Positions 8,598 through 17,916 are shown, numbered from the stretch's first letter. The stretch is DNA of 64,000 nt from N074bin45 sp039587475 (GCA_039587475.1 JBDHIK010000300.1:39450-103449); one strand, 5' to 3'. A program made the numbers and translations. Notes: generated from the sequence alone by a model not told the origin.

Positions 8598-9440
8598 ATG
8601 ACACGTAAGACCGACGACTCCGCCGCGAGTCTTCCCCGAGCGGCGGACCAGCCCGCCGAGGGGATCAAGCTGACCAAGGGCGTGTACAGCAAGGAATTGC
8701 GACGCCTGCAGATCGAGCTGGTCAAGCTCCAGGAACACATCAGTGAGCATGGGCTCAAGGTGGTCGTGCTGTTCGAAGGCAGGGACGGAGCCGGGAAGGG
8801 CGGCACCATCAAACGCATCACCGAAAGCCTCAACCCCCGGATCGTCAGGGTCGTGGCGCTCGCCAAGCCAACGGAAAAGGAACGTACCCAGTGGTACTTC
8901 CAGCGTTACGTCGCTGAACTCCCCTCCGGCGGCGAGATGGTGCTGTTCGACCGGAGTTGGTACAACCGGGCCGGCGTCGAGCGGGTGATGGGGTTCTGCA
9001 CCGAGAAGGAATACGTGGAGTTCATGCGGACCGCTCCCCAGTTCGAGCGGGCCCTCATTCGCTCCGGCATCATCCTGATCAAGTACTGGTTCTCGGTCTC
9101 CGCCGAGGAGCAGGCCCGGCGCTTCCGGGATCGAATCAAGAACCCCACGAAGCGCTGGAAACTGAGTGGCATGGACCTGACGGCCCGGACCCACTGGGTC
9201 GACTACGCCAAGGCCAAGGACGAGATGTTCGCCTACACGGACATCCGGCAGTCCCCTTGGTTTGTCGTCGAATCGGACAACAAGAAGGCCGCACGGCTCA
9301 ACTGCATCAGCCATCTGCTGAGCTTGATTCCCTATGACGAGCCCAGCCACGATTCCATCTCGCTGCCGCCACTCCAGTCGGACAAGTACGTGCGAACGCC
9401 GGAAGACGAGCAGAATTTCATCCCCAGAAGGTTCGTCTAG
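8598..9440 (+). CDS. ppk2: Polyphosphate kinase 2
   Basis: 280 residues, the normal length for a one-domain PPK2. It transfers phosphate between polyphosphate and nucleotides. Walker A is 'FEGRDGAGKGG' (about residues 59-69), the lid and Walker B region is 'VLFDRSWYNRAGVERVMGF', and the conserved 'KYWFSVSAEEQARRFRDRIKNPTKRWKLS' follows. The single-domain layout and the 'WVDYAKAKDEMF' stretch fit class I enzymes that phosphorylate nucleoside diphosphates, though class cannot be fixed by eye. It is alone on the plus strand, convergent with a lipoprotein gene. Confidence 0.95.
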   Translation: MTRKTDDSAASLPRAADQPAEGIKLTKGVYSKELRRLQIELVKLQEHISEHGLKVVVLFEGRDGAGKGGTIKRITESLNPRIVRVVALAKPTEKERTQWYFQRYVAELPSGGEMVLFDRSWYNRAGVERVMGFCTEKEYVEFMRTAPQFERALIRSGIILIKYWFSVSAEEQARRFRDRIKNPTKRWKLSGMDLTARTHWVDYAKAKDEMFAYTDIRQSPWFVVESDNKKAARLNCISHLLSLIPYDEPSHDSISLPPLQSDKYVRTPEDEQNFIPRRFV

Positions 9441-9489
9441 GCCGGGGTCGGGTCGGGTCGTCTGCCTGCGTGGCCCCGAGGGAGCCCGG

Positions 9490-10518
9490 TCAGTTCTGTT
9501 CCATCGGTCGATAGCGCTGCCCGAAGGCGGCCTCCGCTTCCGCGGCCAGGTACCCGAACGCCGGCCACTGGCCACTGGCCAGAATGGCTTGTCGCAGATC
9601 GTTCGCGGCTGCCGGATTTCCTTGCCACTGATACCAGGCAGTAACTCCGTAGGCCTGCGTCACCTCACCGACGGCGAGGGCCGCCGTCGGTTCCAGAGCC
9701 AGCGAGTCGACCGGCAGGATGCCCCCATAGAGCAGGAGCAGCCGGTGATAGGTGTGGTTCTCAATAAGCGGCCACTGGGGGTCCACGGCCTCAACCACCG
9801 CCTGTGCCTCATCCCAGCGACCCAAGCGCGTCAGGGTCAGGAACAGCCAGTAGCGGGTTGCCACTTCCATGTCGGGCGTCGCCGACACCTCCAGGCATGC
9901 CCGGTAGGCCTCGAGGGCTCCGGCGTCGTCGCCGCTCAGGAAGCGCGCCAACCCCAGGTGGTACCAGATGTTGGACTGGAGGGTGCTGGTGGGCATGTTG
10001 CGGACGTTGGGGAGGCCGTCCGGTTCGATCTGATCCGACTGATCCGCGATCAGTGCCGCCGCCCGCTCGAGATCGATGACAGCGCTGTCGAGTTGTCGGG
10101 TCGTGATGTAGCGGTGGCCCCGGTGGCGATACAGACGCGGTTCGTCGGGGTACTGTTGCAGCCCCAGTCCGAAGATGAGGATGGCCTCCTGGTACCGGCC
10201 CAGATAGGCGGCTCGACGCCCGGCCCAGACGATAGCCTCGATGCTGGTAGGGTCCGCCACCCAGCGGAGCCGGGCCTCTTCGAATTGTTGTTCGCGCTGC
10301 GATCGGATGGCATCATCCAGGGGGATCTCGCTCAAGGTGTCACCCAGGAACGAAATCGCCTCGATCCGCCTTTCCACCGGGAGCACGGCATCGTCAGGAA
10401 CTTCGGTGGGCGGCGCCGCGTTGGTCTCATCGACCAGAGTCGGCGAAGGGGCCGGGTCGGCGGGCTTCCGATTGCATGCCGCCACCAGGACGGTCAGACA
10501 CAGCAGGCAGGTTCGCAC
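9490..10518 (-). CDS. TPR-like lipoprotein
   Basis: 342 residues, GTG start. The leader ends in a lipobox 'LVAAC' at residue 15, so the mature protein should be lipid-anchored. After a Pro/Ala-rich linker the chain is all helical, with several tetratricopeptide-like units ('AIVWAGRRAAYLGRYQEAILIFGLGLQQYPDEPRLYRHRGHRYI', 'WYHLGLARFLSGDDAGALEAYRACLEV', 'YWLFLTLTRLGRWDEAQAVVEAV'). It is a likely scaffold for an envelope complex; partners unknown. It is divergent from msrB across a 70-base gap that should hold both promoters. Confidence 0.85.
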   Translation of the reverse strand: MRTCLLCLTVLVAACNRKPADPAPSPTLVDETNAAPPTEVPDDAVLPVERRIEAISFLGDTLSEIPLDDAIRSQREQQFEEARLRWVADPTSIEAIVWAGRRAAYLGRYQEAILIFGLGLQQYPDEPRLYRHRGHRYITTRQLDSAVIDLERAAALIADQSDQIEPDGLPNVRNMPTSTLQSNIWYHLGLARFLSGDDAGALEAYRACLEVSATPDMEVATRYWLFLTLTRLGRWDEAQAVVEAVDPQWPLIENHTYHRLLLLYGGILPVDSLALEPTAALAVGEVTQAYGVTAWYQWQGNPAAANDLRQAILASGQWPAFGYLAAEAEAAFGQRYRPMEQN

Positions 10519-10588
10519 TAGATCATCCGCGGGAAACGGTCGACCCTAAGTTAGCCTCACTCGCGGACCACCCACAGCCCACGGAACC

Positions 10589-11038
10589 ATGAGCAAGAAC
10601 AACGACAAGACGGACGCCGAGTGGCGCCAAACCCTGACGCCCGAGCAATACCACGTGACTCGTGAGAAGGGAACCGAGCGGCCCTTCACGGGCGCCTACC
10701 TCGACAACAAAGCCGACGGGACGTACCGCTGTGTCTGTTGCGGCGCCGAGCTGTTCGATTCGGAGACCAAGTACGACTCGCGGAGCGGGTGGCCGAGCTT
10801 CACCAGCCCCGCGGCAAGCGGCGCGGTTGCGGAAGAGGCCGATGACAGCCTGGGAATGCGCCGCACCGAAGTCATGTGCGCCCAGTGCCACGCCCATCTG
10901 GGCCACGTGTTTCCAGACGGTCCGGGACCCACGGGCCTGAGGTACTGCATCAACTCGTGTGCCTTGGACTTCGAAGAGGGTGAAGAGCCGGGACCAGCGG
11001 CTCAGGAGCCCCCGGGACCATCCGGAACTCCCTCCTAG
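10589..11038 (+). CDS. msrB: Peptide-methionine (R)-S-oxide reductase
   Basis: 149 residues. It reduces methionine-R-sulfoxide in proteins. Two structural zinc CxxC pairs are visible ('CVCCGAELF' and 'CAQCHAHLGHVF'), together with 'KYDSRSGWPSF' and the catalytic cysteine in 'GLRYCINSCALDF'. The N-terminal 'WRQTLTPEQYHVTREKGTERPFTGAY' is standard. The catalytic residue is Cys, not Sec. No MsrA partner is adjacent. The last four bases overlap the convergent small membrane gene. Confidence 0.97.
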   Translation: MSKNNDKTDAEWRQTLTPEQYHVTREKGTERPFTGAYLDNKADGTYRCVCCGAELFDSETKYDSRSGWPSFTSPAASGAVAEEADDSLGMRRTEVMCAQCHAHLGHVFPDGPGPTGLRYCINSCALDFEEGEEPGPAAQEPPGPSGTPS

Positions 11039-11235
11039 TCACCGTCCCACATGGCCGCTTCGATGGCGGAGATGAAGCGCATCAGCCAGCCGAACCCGAA
11101 GAGTCCCAGCGCCAGGTAGGCGCCGAACTGCACGGCGGCAGCCAGGAACCGACCTTGAAACAGCTGTCCCAAACCCGGTAGGAAGAAACTGATCACGGCG
11201 GCGAGGATGTTTCCTGCCGATCCACGTCTGGACAT
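11035..11235 (-). CDS. Small membrane protein of the TM2/DUF5683-like type
   Basis: 66 residues from MSRRGSAGN, chosen because AGGGG lies about nine bases upstream; the frame is open to 11295. Two hydrophobic segments flank a 'FFLPGLGQLFQGRFLAAAVQFG' motif, which resembles the 'PGLGQ-Y-G' turn seen in TM2-like and DUF5683-like small proteins. It ends in an acidic 'AAMWDGD' tail. Function unknown. A long palindrome lies just upstream. Confidence 0.65.
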   Translation of the reverse strand: MSRRGSAGNILAAVISFFLPGLGQLFQGRFLAAAVQFGAYLALGLFGFGWLMRFISAIEAAMWDGD

Positions 11236-11276
11236 CGTTGCGGACCCCTGATGAGTGATGCAGGACAATACGGCGG

Positions 11277-11300
11277 CCCCGATGAAATGTTTCATCGGGG
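11277..11300. promoter_or_regulatory. Perfect 24-bp palindrome upstream of the small membrane gene
   Basis: CCCCGATGAAA followed by TG and then its exact reverse complement forms an 11-bp dyad with a two-base centre. There is no T-run on either side, so an intrinsic terminator is unlikely. The tight dyad in the gap between the YbdG-like channel gene and the small membrane gene fits a dimeric repressor operator, or a stable hairpin at the end of the channel transcript. Confidence 0.45.
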
Positions 11301-11335
11301 GACGTTGGATAGATAACTGCCTTTATGGCATCTGT

Positions 11336-12598
11336 TTACGGGTTGGACAAGTGCCCTGAAAGCGCCCGGATATCGCCACCGGTCGGGGTCTGGAACACCC
11401 GGAGGCCGAATTCGGGGGCGATGGCCAGCAGATGATCGAAGATGTCGGCCTGGATGCCCTCGTAGTTCACCCAGTTGGTATCGTTGAGGAATACGTAGAT
11501 CTCGAGTGGGAGCCCCTGTGTCGTCGGGGCCAGCTGGCGCACCATCTGGGTGAACCCGGAATGGTGAACCTTGGGATGGCGCTGGAGGTAGGCCCGAATG
11601 TACGCCCGGAACGTTCCGATGTTGGTCAGGCGTCGTACGTTGGAGATCACGTCAGGGGTGTGCACGTGTTCGGCGTTGTACTCGGCGAGTTCCCGGCGCT
11701 TGGTCGTCACGTATTCGGTCAGCAGGTCGTAGCGCTCGAAGTGATCCAGGTCGTCCGGAGTCAGGAAGCGGATCGACTCCATGTCGATGACCAATGGACG
11801 CTTGACCCGTCGTCCTCCCGACTCGGACATGAAACGCCAGTTCTTGAACGAACCCTGGGTCAGCCGGTAGGTCGGAATGGTGGTGATGGTCCGGTCCCAG
11901 TTGCGGACGCTGACCGTGAGCAGATCCACCCGTTCGACGTCGCCGTCGGCTCCGAACTCCGGCACCTCGATCCAATCGCCCACTCGCACCATGTCATACC
12001 AGGTAATCTGCAAACTGGAGACGAAGGACACGATCGTGTCGCGAAACACCAGCACCAGTACGGCCGTCGCGGCGCCGATGCCGCTGAGGAGCACGATCGG
12101 GTTCTGACCCAGCAGGGACGCCAGGAATAGCAGCCCGGCCACCACGTAGACGGCGATGGTGGCGACCTGGAAGTAGGCCCGCAGGGGTCGGCCCCGGGCC
12201 AGGTTGCTGTCGCGGGCGATGTCGGCCACGGCGCTGATAGCCGACCCGATGGCCACGGCTGCGAGCAGAATGGTCACGGCCCCGGTAATGCGCTGGGCCG
12301 CGGACGCCAGCGGGTCGCTCAGGCCGGGGACCAGCATGATGCCGTAGTACACCACCATGGCGGGCGCCAGGTGGGCCAGGCGATGGAACGCCTTGTTCTC
12401 GAGGAAGGCGTCGTCCCAGGTCGCGCTGGTCTTCTTGATGATCCGGTCGACGATGCGCACCAGGATCCGACTGGCAATGCGGTCGACCAGCCAGGCCACC
12501 ATGGCCAGGGCCACGATCCCGGCCGATGACGCGAACAGCGGGTGGGACGTGACCCGGGTGAGCCAGGAGTCGGTGGACGAAGGCGCTTGAGGAATCAT
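11336..12598 (-). CDS. MscS-family mechanosensitive channel, YbdG-like
   Basis: 420 residues from the ATG at 12598 (a GTG precedes it). It is an inner-membrane channel releasing solutes on membrane tension. Five hydrophobic segments occupy roughly residues 20-200. The pore-lining helix and beta domain are 'IGAATAVLVLVFRDTIVSFVSSLQITWYDMVRVGDWIEVPEFGADGDVERVDLLTVSVRNWDRTI'. The 'GSFKNWRFMSESGGRRVKR' segment and the long C-terminal domain match the YbdG/MscM branch rather than small MscS. It is transcribed alone. Confidence 0.92.
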   Translation of the reverse strand: MIPQAPSSTDSWLTRVTSHPLFASSAGIVALAMVAWLVDRIASRILVRIVDRIIKKTSATWDDAFLENKAFHRLAHLAPAMVVYYGIMLVPGLSDPLASAAQRITGAVTILLAAVAIGSAISAVADIARDSNLARGRPLRAYFQVATIAVYVVAGLLFLASLLGQNPIVLLSGIGAATAVLVLVFRDTIVSFVSSLQITWYDMVRVGDWIEVPEFGADGDVERVDLLTVSVRNWDRTITTIPTYRLTQGSFKNWRFMSESGGRRVKRPLVIDMESIRFLTPDDLDHFERYDLLTEYVTTKRRELAEYNAEHVHTPDVISNVRRLTNIGTFRAYIRAYLQRHPKVHHSGFTQMVRQLAPTTQGLPLEIYVFLNDTNWVNYEGIQADIFDHLLAIAPEFGLRVFQTPTGGDIRALSGHLSNP

Positions 12599-12726
12599 CA
12601 CGTGATGCGACAGGTGGATGGTTCGAAGGACGACGAACGAACGCGCTGGCGCCCACCGGCGTCAGCGGGCATACTGATCGGTTCCGACGATAGACCTTCC
12701 TTCACCGACTTACAAGGGCAGGCGTG

Positions 12727-13455
12727 ATGTACGGACTTCTTCTCGGGCTTCTCGCCGTGCTGTCACCAGGTCAGGCTCAGGACGAGGGCACGTATCGGGC
12801 TCTGTTGCTCCGGGCGGCGCCCGGCCATCTCACCGAGCTGATCGACCTCTACCGGGAGCGGGTTGGCCTGTTGACGGCCCTCGGCGAAGATCCCCCGGTG
12901 TTCATGCGGCACAGCCAGGGCGATCAATGGGATCTGATGCTGTTGTTTCCGATCGAGAGCCTGGAGCACTACTTCTCGGCCGAGCGTGCTGAGAGGCTCG
13001 CCCAGGCCGGTGGTGTCGGGTTCGTAGACCGGGTCCGGGCCATCACCGCCTGGCAAGAGGAACTGTTCGTCGCCGGCCCGCCAGTGGACACTGTGGCGGC
13101 GCGGAATGCCGAGGCCGGGTTCTACCACGTCGAGATCTTCCGGGCGCTGCCGGGACGGTATGACGCTCTCGTCGAACAGCGTGTCATGGAGAATCGCTAC
13201 TACCACCGATCCGAACGGGATGGCAACCTCATATTCACTCGTCTCGCGGGGGCGGCGTGGGATGTCTTCACGCTGGGCTTCTACCGCGACATCCAGCATT
13301 TCGTCGCGACCCCCGACCTGGCTCCCGAGGTATTCGAGCAGGCCGCTGTCGACGCCGGGTTTGAATCCCGTGGCGCCATCGGGACGTATCTCCGAACACT
13401 GATCGACGCCCATCACGATACTCTGGCGAACCGGGTCGCGTTCGAAAGCGACTGA
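12727..13455 (+). CDS. Secreted protein of unknown function
   Basis: 242 residues from the ATG at 12727 (a GTG directly precedes it; AGGG lies about ten bases upstream). A short signal peptide ends near SPGQAQ. Two related halves seem present: 'YRALLLRAAPGHLTELIDLYRERVGLL' and 'FYHVEIFRALPGRYDALVEQRVMENRYY', each followed by a strand-rich part ('QWDLMLLFPIESLEHYF', 'AWDVFTLGFYRDIQHF'). That pattern resembles a duplicated dimeric alpha/beta-barrel (ferredoxin-like) domain. No catalytic motif is recognised. Confidence 0.78.
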   Translation: MYGLLLGLLAVLSPGQAQDEGTYRALLLRAAPGHLTELIDLYRERVGLLTALGEDPPVFMRHSQGDQWDLMLLFPIESLEHYFSAERAERLAQAGGVGFVDRVRAITAWQEELFVAGPPVDTVAARNAEAGFYHVEIFRALPGRYDALVEQRVMENRYYHRSERDGNLIFTRLAGAAWDVFTLGFYRDIQHFVATPDLAPEVFEQAAVDAGFESRGAIGTYLRTLIDAHHDTLANRVAFESD

Positions 13456-13594
13456 TTCCGGGGGCTAAGCCGCTCCCGGACAGCAGGTTACGCGTCGGCG
13501 CCGCGGCGCATTCCACCCGGTGTCCGGACGGACCGCCATCCGGCCGACAGTCCGCCTCTTCCATCCACCCCAACGTTGCTCTAGCGTTCGTGCC

Positions 13595-14401
13595 ATGACC
13601 CCTTGGGTAAAGCGACTTCTGATCGCCAATTTCGCCGTGTTCTTCATCAGCACGGCCGTCGCCACCGTGCCGGTTGCCGGGACCACCATGGACCGGGCCA
13701 TCATGTACTGGGGTGCGTTCATCCCGGCCCTGGCCCTGGTCCATCCATGGTCGGTGATCAGCTACATGTTCCTGCACGGCGGGTTCATGCACATCTTCTT
13801 CAACATGTTGGGGTTGTTCTTCTTCGGCCCCAGGCTCGAAGTGCGGCTTGGACACAAACGTTTCCTCACCCTCTATCTCCTGGCAGGGGTCACCGGTGCC
13901 TTGCTCTACCTGCCGACCCAATGGGGCAGCGTCATCCCCATGGTCGGGGCCTCCGGCGCCGTGTACGGCGTGCTACTGGGATTTGCCTATTTCTGGCCGA
14001 GGGAAAAGATCTTCATCTGGGGCGTTCTGCCCGTCGAAGCGCGGATCCTGGTAGCGGTCTTTACGGCCATCTCCCTGTACTCCGGCGTACGCGGTGGTGG
14101 TGTCGTCGCGCACTTCGCCCACCTCGGTGGCTTCCTCGGCGCCTATCTCTACCTCAAGTACCTGGAGCACAATTCGCCGGCCAAGAAATGGCAGCGGCAA
14201 ATGCAACCGCAGGTACCCGTGGGCCACGGCGGCAATCATTCGGAAATGGAGCGATGGACCCGCATTCGTCCGGACGATCTCCATCCTGTCAACCGTGATG
14301 AGGTGCTGCGCCTCCTCGAGAAGGTGCGCCAGCACGGCGCTTCCGGGCTGACGCCCACCGAGCGCGACACGCTGAACCGCTTCACGCCCATTCTGCACTG
14401 A
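13595..14401 (+). CDS. Rhomboid family intramembrane serine protease
   Basis: 268 residues from MTPWVKRLL; an earlier in-frame start adds only Arg/Pro-rich residues. Six membrane helices are expected. The hallmarks are 'YMFLHGGFMHIFFNMLGLFFFG' in the L1/TM2 region, the catalytic serine in 'VGASGAVYGVLLGFAYF' and the catalytic histidine in 'AHFAHLGGFLGAYLYLKY'. The C-terminal tail ('RPDDLHPVNRDEVLRLLEKVRQHGASGLTPTERDTLNRF') is the short domain common on bacterial rhomboids. It cleaves membrane proteins; the substrate is unknown. Confidence 0.95.
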   Translation: MTPWVKRLLIANFAVFFISTAVATVPVAGTTMDRAIMYWGAFIPALALVHPWSVISYMFLHGGFMHIFFNMLGLFFFGPRLEVRLGHKRFLTLYLLAGVTGALLYLPTQWGSVIPMVGASGAVYGVLLGFAYFWPREKIFIWGVLPVEARILVAVFTAISLYSGVRGGGVVAHFAHLGGFLGAYLYLKYLEHNSPAKKWQRQMQPQVPVGHGGNHSEMERWTRIRPDDLHPVNRDEVLRLLEKVRQHGASGLTPTERDTLNRFTPILH

Positions 14402-14515
14402 CGGCCGCCGCCCTGGTCGCCGGGCGTGCCGCACACGAGGGGCAGGCAGAGCGCTCGACACTCCCGGTGGTGGCTCCTACCTTGGGGCCAACGCGGACAT
14501 CGCCCGGGAGCCGAC

Positions 14516-14776
14516 ATGTCCAAGCCTGACCGGCGCCACTACTGGCGCACCAACCTCCGATATCTCTCGATCCTTCTCACCATCTGGTTCGTGGTGAGCT
14601 ACGGTTTCGGTATCCTGCTGGTCGACCAACTCGACACCGTCCGCATCGGCGGCTTCAAGCTGGGCTTCTGGTTCGCGCAACAGGGCTCCATCTACGTCTT
14701 CATCGTTCTCATTTTCGTGTACGTCCGGTTGATGAACCGGCTCGACAAGCGCTTCGGCGTGGACGAGAGCGAATGA
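14516..14776 (+). CDS. DUF4212 small subunit of a sodium/solute symporter
   Basis: 86 residues; GGGAG lies about six bases before the ATG. Two membrane helices and the family motif 'YWRTNLRYLSILLTIWFVVSYGFGILL' plus 'GFWFAQQGSIYVFIVLIFVYVRLMNRLDKRFGVDE' identify DUF4212. These proteins are encoded directly before VC_2705-type sodium:solute symporters and are taken as their small partner. The ATGA overlap with the next gene indicates coupled translation. Confidence 0.95.
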   Translation: MSKPDRRHYWRTNLRYLSILLTIWFVVSYGFGILLVDQLDTVRIGGFKLGFWFAQQGSIYVFIVLIFVYVRLMNRLDKRFGVDESE

Positions 14777-16479
14777 ACGTTCAAGCATGGACCTTCACCC
14801 TCGTCGGCCTGTCCTTCGCGCTCTACATCGGTGTGGCCATCTGGTCCCGCGCCCGCTCGACCGGCGAGTTCTACGTGGCTGGCGCGAAAGTCCATCCGGT
14901 CCTGAACGGCATGGCGACCGCGGCCGACTGGATGTCGGCCGCATCCTTCATCTCCATGGCCGGCCTTATTTCCTTCATGGGCCGCGATGGCTCGGTGTAT
15001 CTCATGGGCTGGACGGGTGGGTACGTCCTGCTGGCGTTACTCCTGGCACCCTATCTTCGGAAGTTCGGCAAGTTCACGGTCCCCGACTTCGTGGGCGACC
15101 GGTACTACTCCAGAGTGGCGCGTGTGGTCGCCGTGGTGTGCGCCCTGTTCGTGTCCTTCACCTACGTCGCCGGCCAGATGCGCGGCGTCGGCATCGTGTT
15201 CTCCCGCTTCCTGAACGTCGACATCAATCACGGCGTCTTCATCGGCATGGGCATCGTGTTCTTCTATGCCGTCCTCGGCGGCATGAAAGGCATCACGTAC
15301 ACCCAGGTGGCGCAGTACTGCGTCCTCATCTTTGCCTACCTGGTGCCGGCCATCTTCATTTCCCTTCTCATGACCGGTGTGGCACTGCCGCAGCTTGGAT
15401 TCGGGTCCACGCTGGCCGACGGATCCGGCGTCTACCTCCTCGACAAGCTGGACGGCTTGAGCCGAGAGCTGGGATTCCACGAATACACGTCAGGCCAGAA
15501 GGGTACGCTGGACGTGTTCTTCATTACCGCCGCGCTCATGGTGGGGACGGCCGGGCTGCCGCACGTCATCGTGCGGTTCTATACGGTGCCCAAAGTCGCG
15601 GCTGCACGGAGTTCCGCCGGGTGGGCTCTCGTGTTCATCGCCCTGCTGTACACCACGGCGCCCGCCGTCGCGGCGTTTGCCCGGACCAACCTCCTCACCA
15701 CGATCGAGGATGTTCCGTACCGTGAGGCCCCGGGCTGGTTCACCAACTGGGAACTGACGGGACTCATCGAGTATCAGGACCTGAATGGCGACGGCCGGGT
15801 CCAGTACCGTGGCCCCGCTTCCGATGTGGCCAACGAAGTCGCCATCGACCCGGATATCATGGTATTGGCGAATCCAGAAATCGCCCGACTCCCCAACTGG
15901 GTCGTGGCCCTCGTGGCCGCGGGAGCCCTGGCCGCGGCGCTGTCCACCGCTGCCGGATTGCTCCTCGTCATCTCCACCTCGATCGCCCACGACCTGCTGA
16001 AGCGCACCCTCAAACCGGACATCGATGAGAAACACGAACTCATCGCCGCCCGAGTCGCCGCCGGTGTCGCGGTGATTGTCGCGGGTCACTTCGGTATCCA
16101 CCCTCCAGGATTCGTGGCCCAAGTGGTAGCCCTGGCGTTCGGCCTGGCCGCTGCCTCGTTCTTCCCGGTGATCATCCTGGGGATATTCACCAAGCGAACG
16201 AACACCTACGGTGCGGTGGCTGGAATGCTGACCGGGATCGTGTTTACCGGCGGCTACATCGTGTGGTTCAAGGGTTTGTACCCCGAACTCAACACCGCAG
16301 AGCACTGGTTGTTGGGGATCAGTCCCGAAGGGATCGGGACGTTGGGGATGGTATTGAACTTCATCGTCGCGATCACGGTGTCGCGCCTCACACGCCCACC
16401 GCCGGATGCCGTGCAGCGGATGGTCGAAGAGATCCGAGTGCCGCGCGGCGCCGGCGAGGCCCACGAGATCCGCGCCTAG
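14773..16479 (+). CDS. Sodium:solute symporter, acetate-permease (ActP/VC_2705) type
   Basis: 568 residues with about 13 membrane helices. The SSS signature is clear: 'STGEFYVAGAKVHPVLNGMATAADWMSAASFISMAGLISFMGRDG', 'VPDFVGDRYYSRVARVVAVVCALFVSFTYVAGQMRGVGIVFSRFL' and 'GTAGLPHVIVRFYTVPK'. An inserted hydrophilic loop around residues 320-365 ('LIEYQDLNGDGRVQYRGPASDV') is typical of the VC_2705 subfamily. It likely imports acetate or another short carboxylate with sodium. It works with the DUF4212 protein just upstream. Confidence 0.94.
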   Translation: MNVQAWTFTLVGLSFALYIGVAIWSRARSTGEFYVAGAKVHPVLNGMATAADWMSAASFISMAGLISFMGRDGSVYLMGWTGGYVLLALLLAPYLRKFGKFTVPDFVGDRYYSRVARVVAVVCALFVSFTYVAGQMRGVGIVFSRFLNVDINHGVFIGMGIVFFYAVLGGMKGITYTQVAQYCVLIFAYLVPAIFISLLMTGVALPQLGFGSTLADGSGVYLLDKLDGLSRELGFHEYTSGQKGTLDVFFITAALMVGTAGLPHVIVRFYTVPKVAAARSSAGWALVFIALLYTTAPAVAAFARTNLLTTIEDVPYREAPGWFTNWELTGLIEYQDLNGDGRVQYRGPASDVANEVAIDPDIMVLANPEIARLPNWVVALVAAGALAAALSTAAGLLLVISTSIAHDLLKRTLKPDIDEKHELIAARVAAGVAVIVAGHFGIHPPGFVAQVVALAFGLAAASFFPVIILGIFTKRTNTYGAVAGMLTGIVFTGGYIVWFKGLYPELNTAEHWLLGISPEGIGTLGMVLNFIVAITVSRLTRPPPDAVQRMVEEIRVPRGAGEAHEIRA

Positions 16480-16500
16480 CGCCCCCGATCTCCTCACCGG

Positions 16501-17916
16501 ATGACCTCCACCGATTCGACTGCCGGGGCGCCCTTTCGCCTCTGGCCCGCCCTCAAGGAAGCCGTTCGCGGCTCGCAACAGGACTACACCACCGGCCCCA
16601 TCGGGCGGGCGGTCCTGCTGCTGGCCGTGCCGATGGTGCTGGAGACGGCCATGGAATCGGTGTTCGCCGTCGTGGACGTGTTCTTCGTGTCCCGGTTGGG
16701 GCCCGAGGCGGTCGCGACGGTCGGGCTGACCGAATCAATGCTCACGTTGATCTACACGGTCGCCCTTGGCCTTTCGATCGGCGTGACCGCCATGGTGGCG
16801 CGCCGCATCGGCGAGAAGGATCCGGAGGGAGCGGCCGCGACGGCGGTACAAGCCATTCTGCTCGGCGTGGGAATCGCGGTCGGGCTCGGCGTTCTCGGTG
16901 CCATGTTTGCACCCCAGCTCCTCGGCCTGATGGGAGCGGCGCCGGAGGTCATCAGCGCCGGGGCCCCGTACACCAGAATCATGCTGGGCGGGAACGCCAC
17001 CGTGCTGCTCCTGTTCATGATCAATGCCATCTTCCGTGGTGCCGGCGATGCCGCGGTCGCCATGCGCGTGTTGTGGCTGGCAAACGGGATCAACATCGTG
17101 CTCGACCCGATGCTCATCTTCGGGATCGGACCGTTCCCGGAGCTCGGCATCCAGGGCGCCGCGGTCGCGACGAACATCGGCCGCGGGACGGCGGTCGTGT
17201 TCCAGTTCTATCTCCTGGCCCAACGGCATGGCCGCATCCGGATCCAGGCCCGGCATCTTGTCGTTCGCGTGGCGGTGATGTGGCAACTGGTGCGCCTGTC
17301 GTCGACCGGGATGTTCCAGGTGTTCATCGGCATGGCCAGTTGGGTGGGCCTGATACGGATCCTCGCTGGCTTCGGGAGCGAGGTGCTGGCCGGGTACACG
17401 ATCGGCATTCGACTGATCATCTTCGCGCTGCTGCCCAGCTGGGGCATGTCCAACGCCGCCGCCACCATGGTGGGGCAGGCCCTTGGCGCCGGAAAGCCGG
17501 ATCGTGCGGAACGGGCGGTCTGGATCGCGGGCGCGCTCAACATGGTATTTCTGGGCATCGTGGGATTGTGTTTCGTGGTGTTCGCTCCGCAGTTGGTGTC
17601 GATTTTCACCAGCGACCCCGAGCCGACTCGCTACGCCATTCTGTGTCTGCGGGTGGTGAGCTCGGGCTTCCTGTTCTACGCCTATGGCATGGTGCTGACC
17701 CAGTCGTTCAATGGCGCTGGAGACACCTGGACTCCCACCTATATCAACCTGTTCGTGTTCTGGTTGTTCGAGCTTCCCTTCGCCTACCTGATGGCACACA
17801 CCCTGGGTGTTGGTCCCCTGGGGGTGTTCTTGGCGATGACCATCGCCTTTTCCTCTTTGGCGGTCATCAGTGCCATCATCTTCCGGCGGGGTCACTGGAA
17901 GCTCAAGAGGGTGTGA
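16501..17916 (+). CDS. MATE family efflux transporter
   Basis: 471 residues in two six-helix halves. The N-terminal half begins 'IGRAVLLLAVPMVLETAMESVFAVVDVFFVSRLGPEAVATVGLTESM' and the second half repeats the pattern near 'SSTGMFQVFIGMASWVGLIRILAGFGSEVLAGYTIG'. 'AATMVGQALGAGKPDRAERAVW' is the conserved post-TM8 motif. It exports cationic drugs or metabolites using a sodium or proton gradient; the substrate is not readable. It lies 21 bases after the symporter and may share its transcript. Confidence 0.94.
   Translation: MTSTDSTAGAPFRLWPALKEAVRGSQQDYTTGPIGRAVLLLAVPMVLETAMESVFAVVDVFFVSRLGPEAVATVGLTESMLTLIYTVALGLSIGVTAMVARRIGEKDPEGAAATAVQAILLGVGIAVGLGVLGAMFAPQLLGLMGAAPEVISAGAPYTRIMLGGNATVLLLFMINAIFRGAGDAAVAMRVLWLANGINIVLDPMLIFGIGPFPELGIQGAAVATNIGRGTAVVFQFYLLAQRHGRIRIQARHLVVRVAVMWQLVRLSSTGMFQVFIGMASWVGLIRILAGFGSEVLAGYTIGIRLIIFALLPSWGMSNAAATMVGQALGAGKPDRAERAVWIAGALNMVFLGIVGLCFVVFAPQLVSIFTSDPEPTRYAILCLRVVSSGFLFYAYGMVLTQSFNGAGDTWTPTYINLFVFWLFELPFAYLMAHTLGVGPLGVFLAMTIAFSSLAVISAIIFRRGHWKLKRV

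Noticed and set aside
6670..8601. 643-codon plus-strand frame opposite korA
   Set aside because: It is antisense to korA, whose protein has clear conserved domains; its own translation is low-complexity Arg/Gly/Val-rich and matches no family.
13457..13480. Imperfect CCGGG...CCCGG hairpin after the gene ending at 13455
   Set aside because: The stem is interrupted and no T-run follows; not strong enough to call a terminator.
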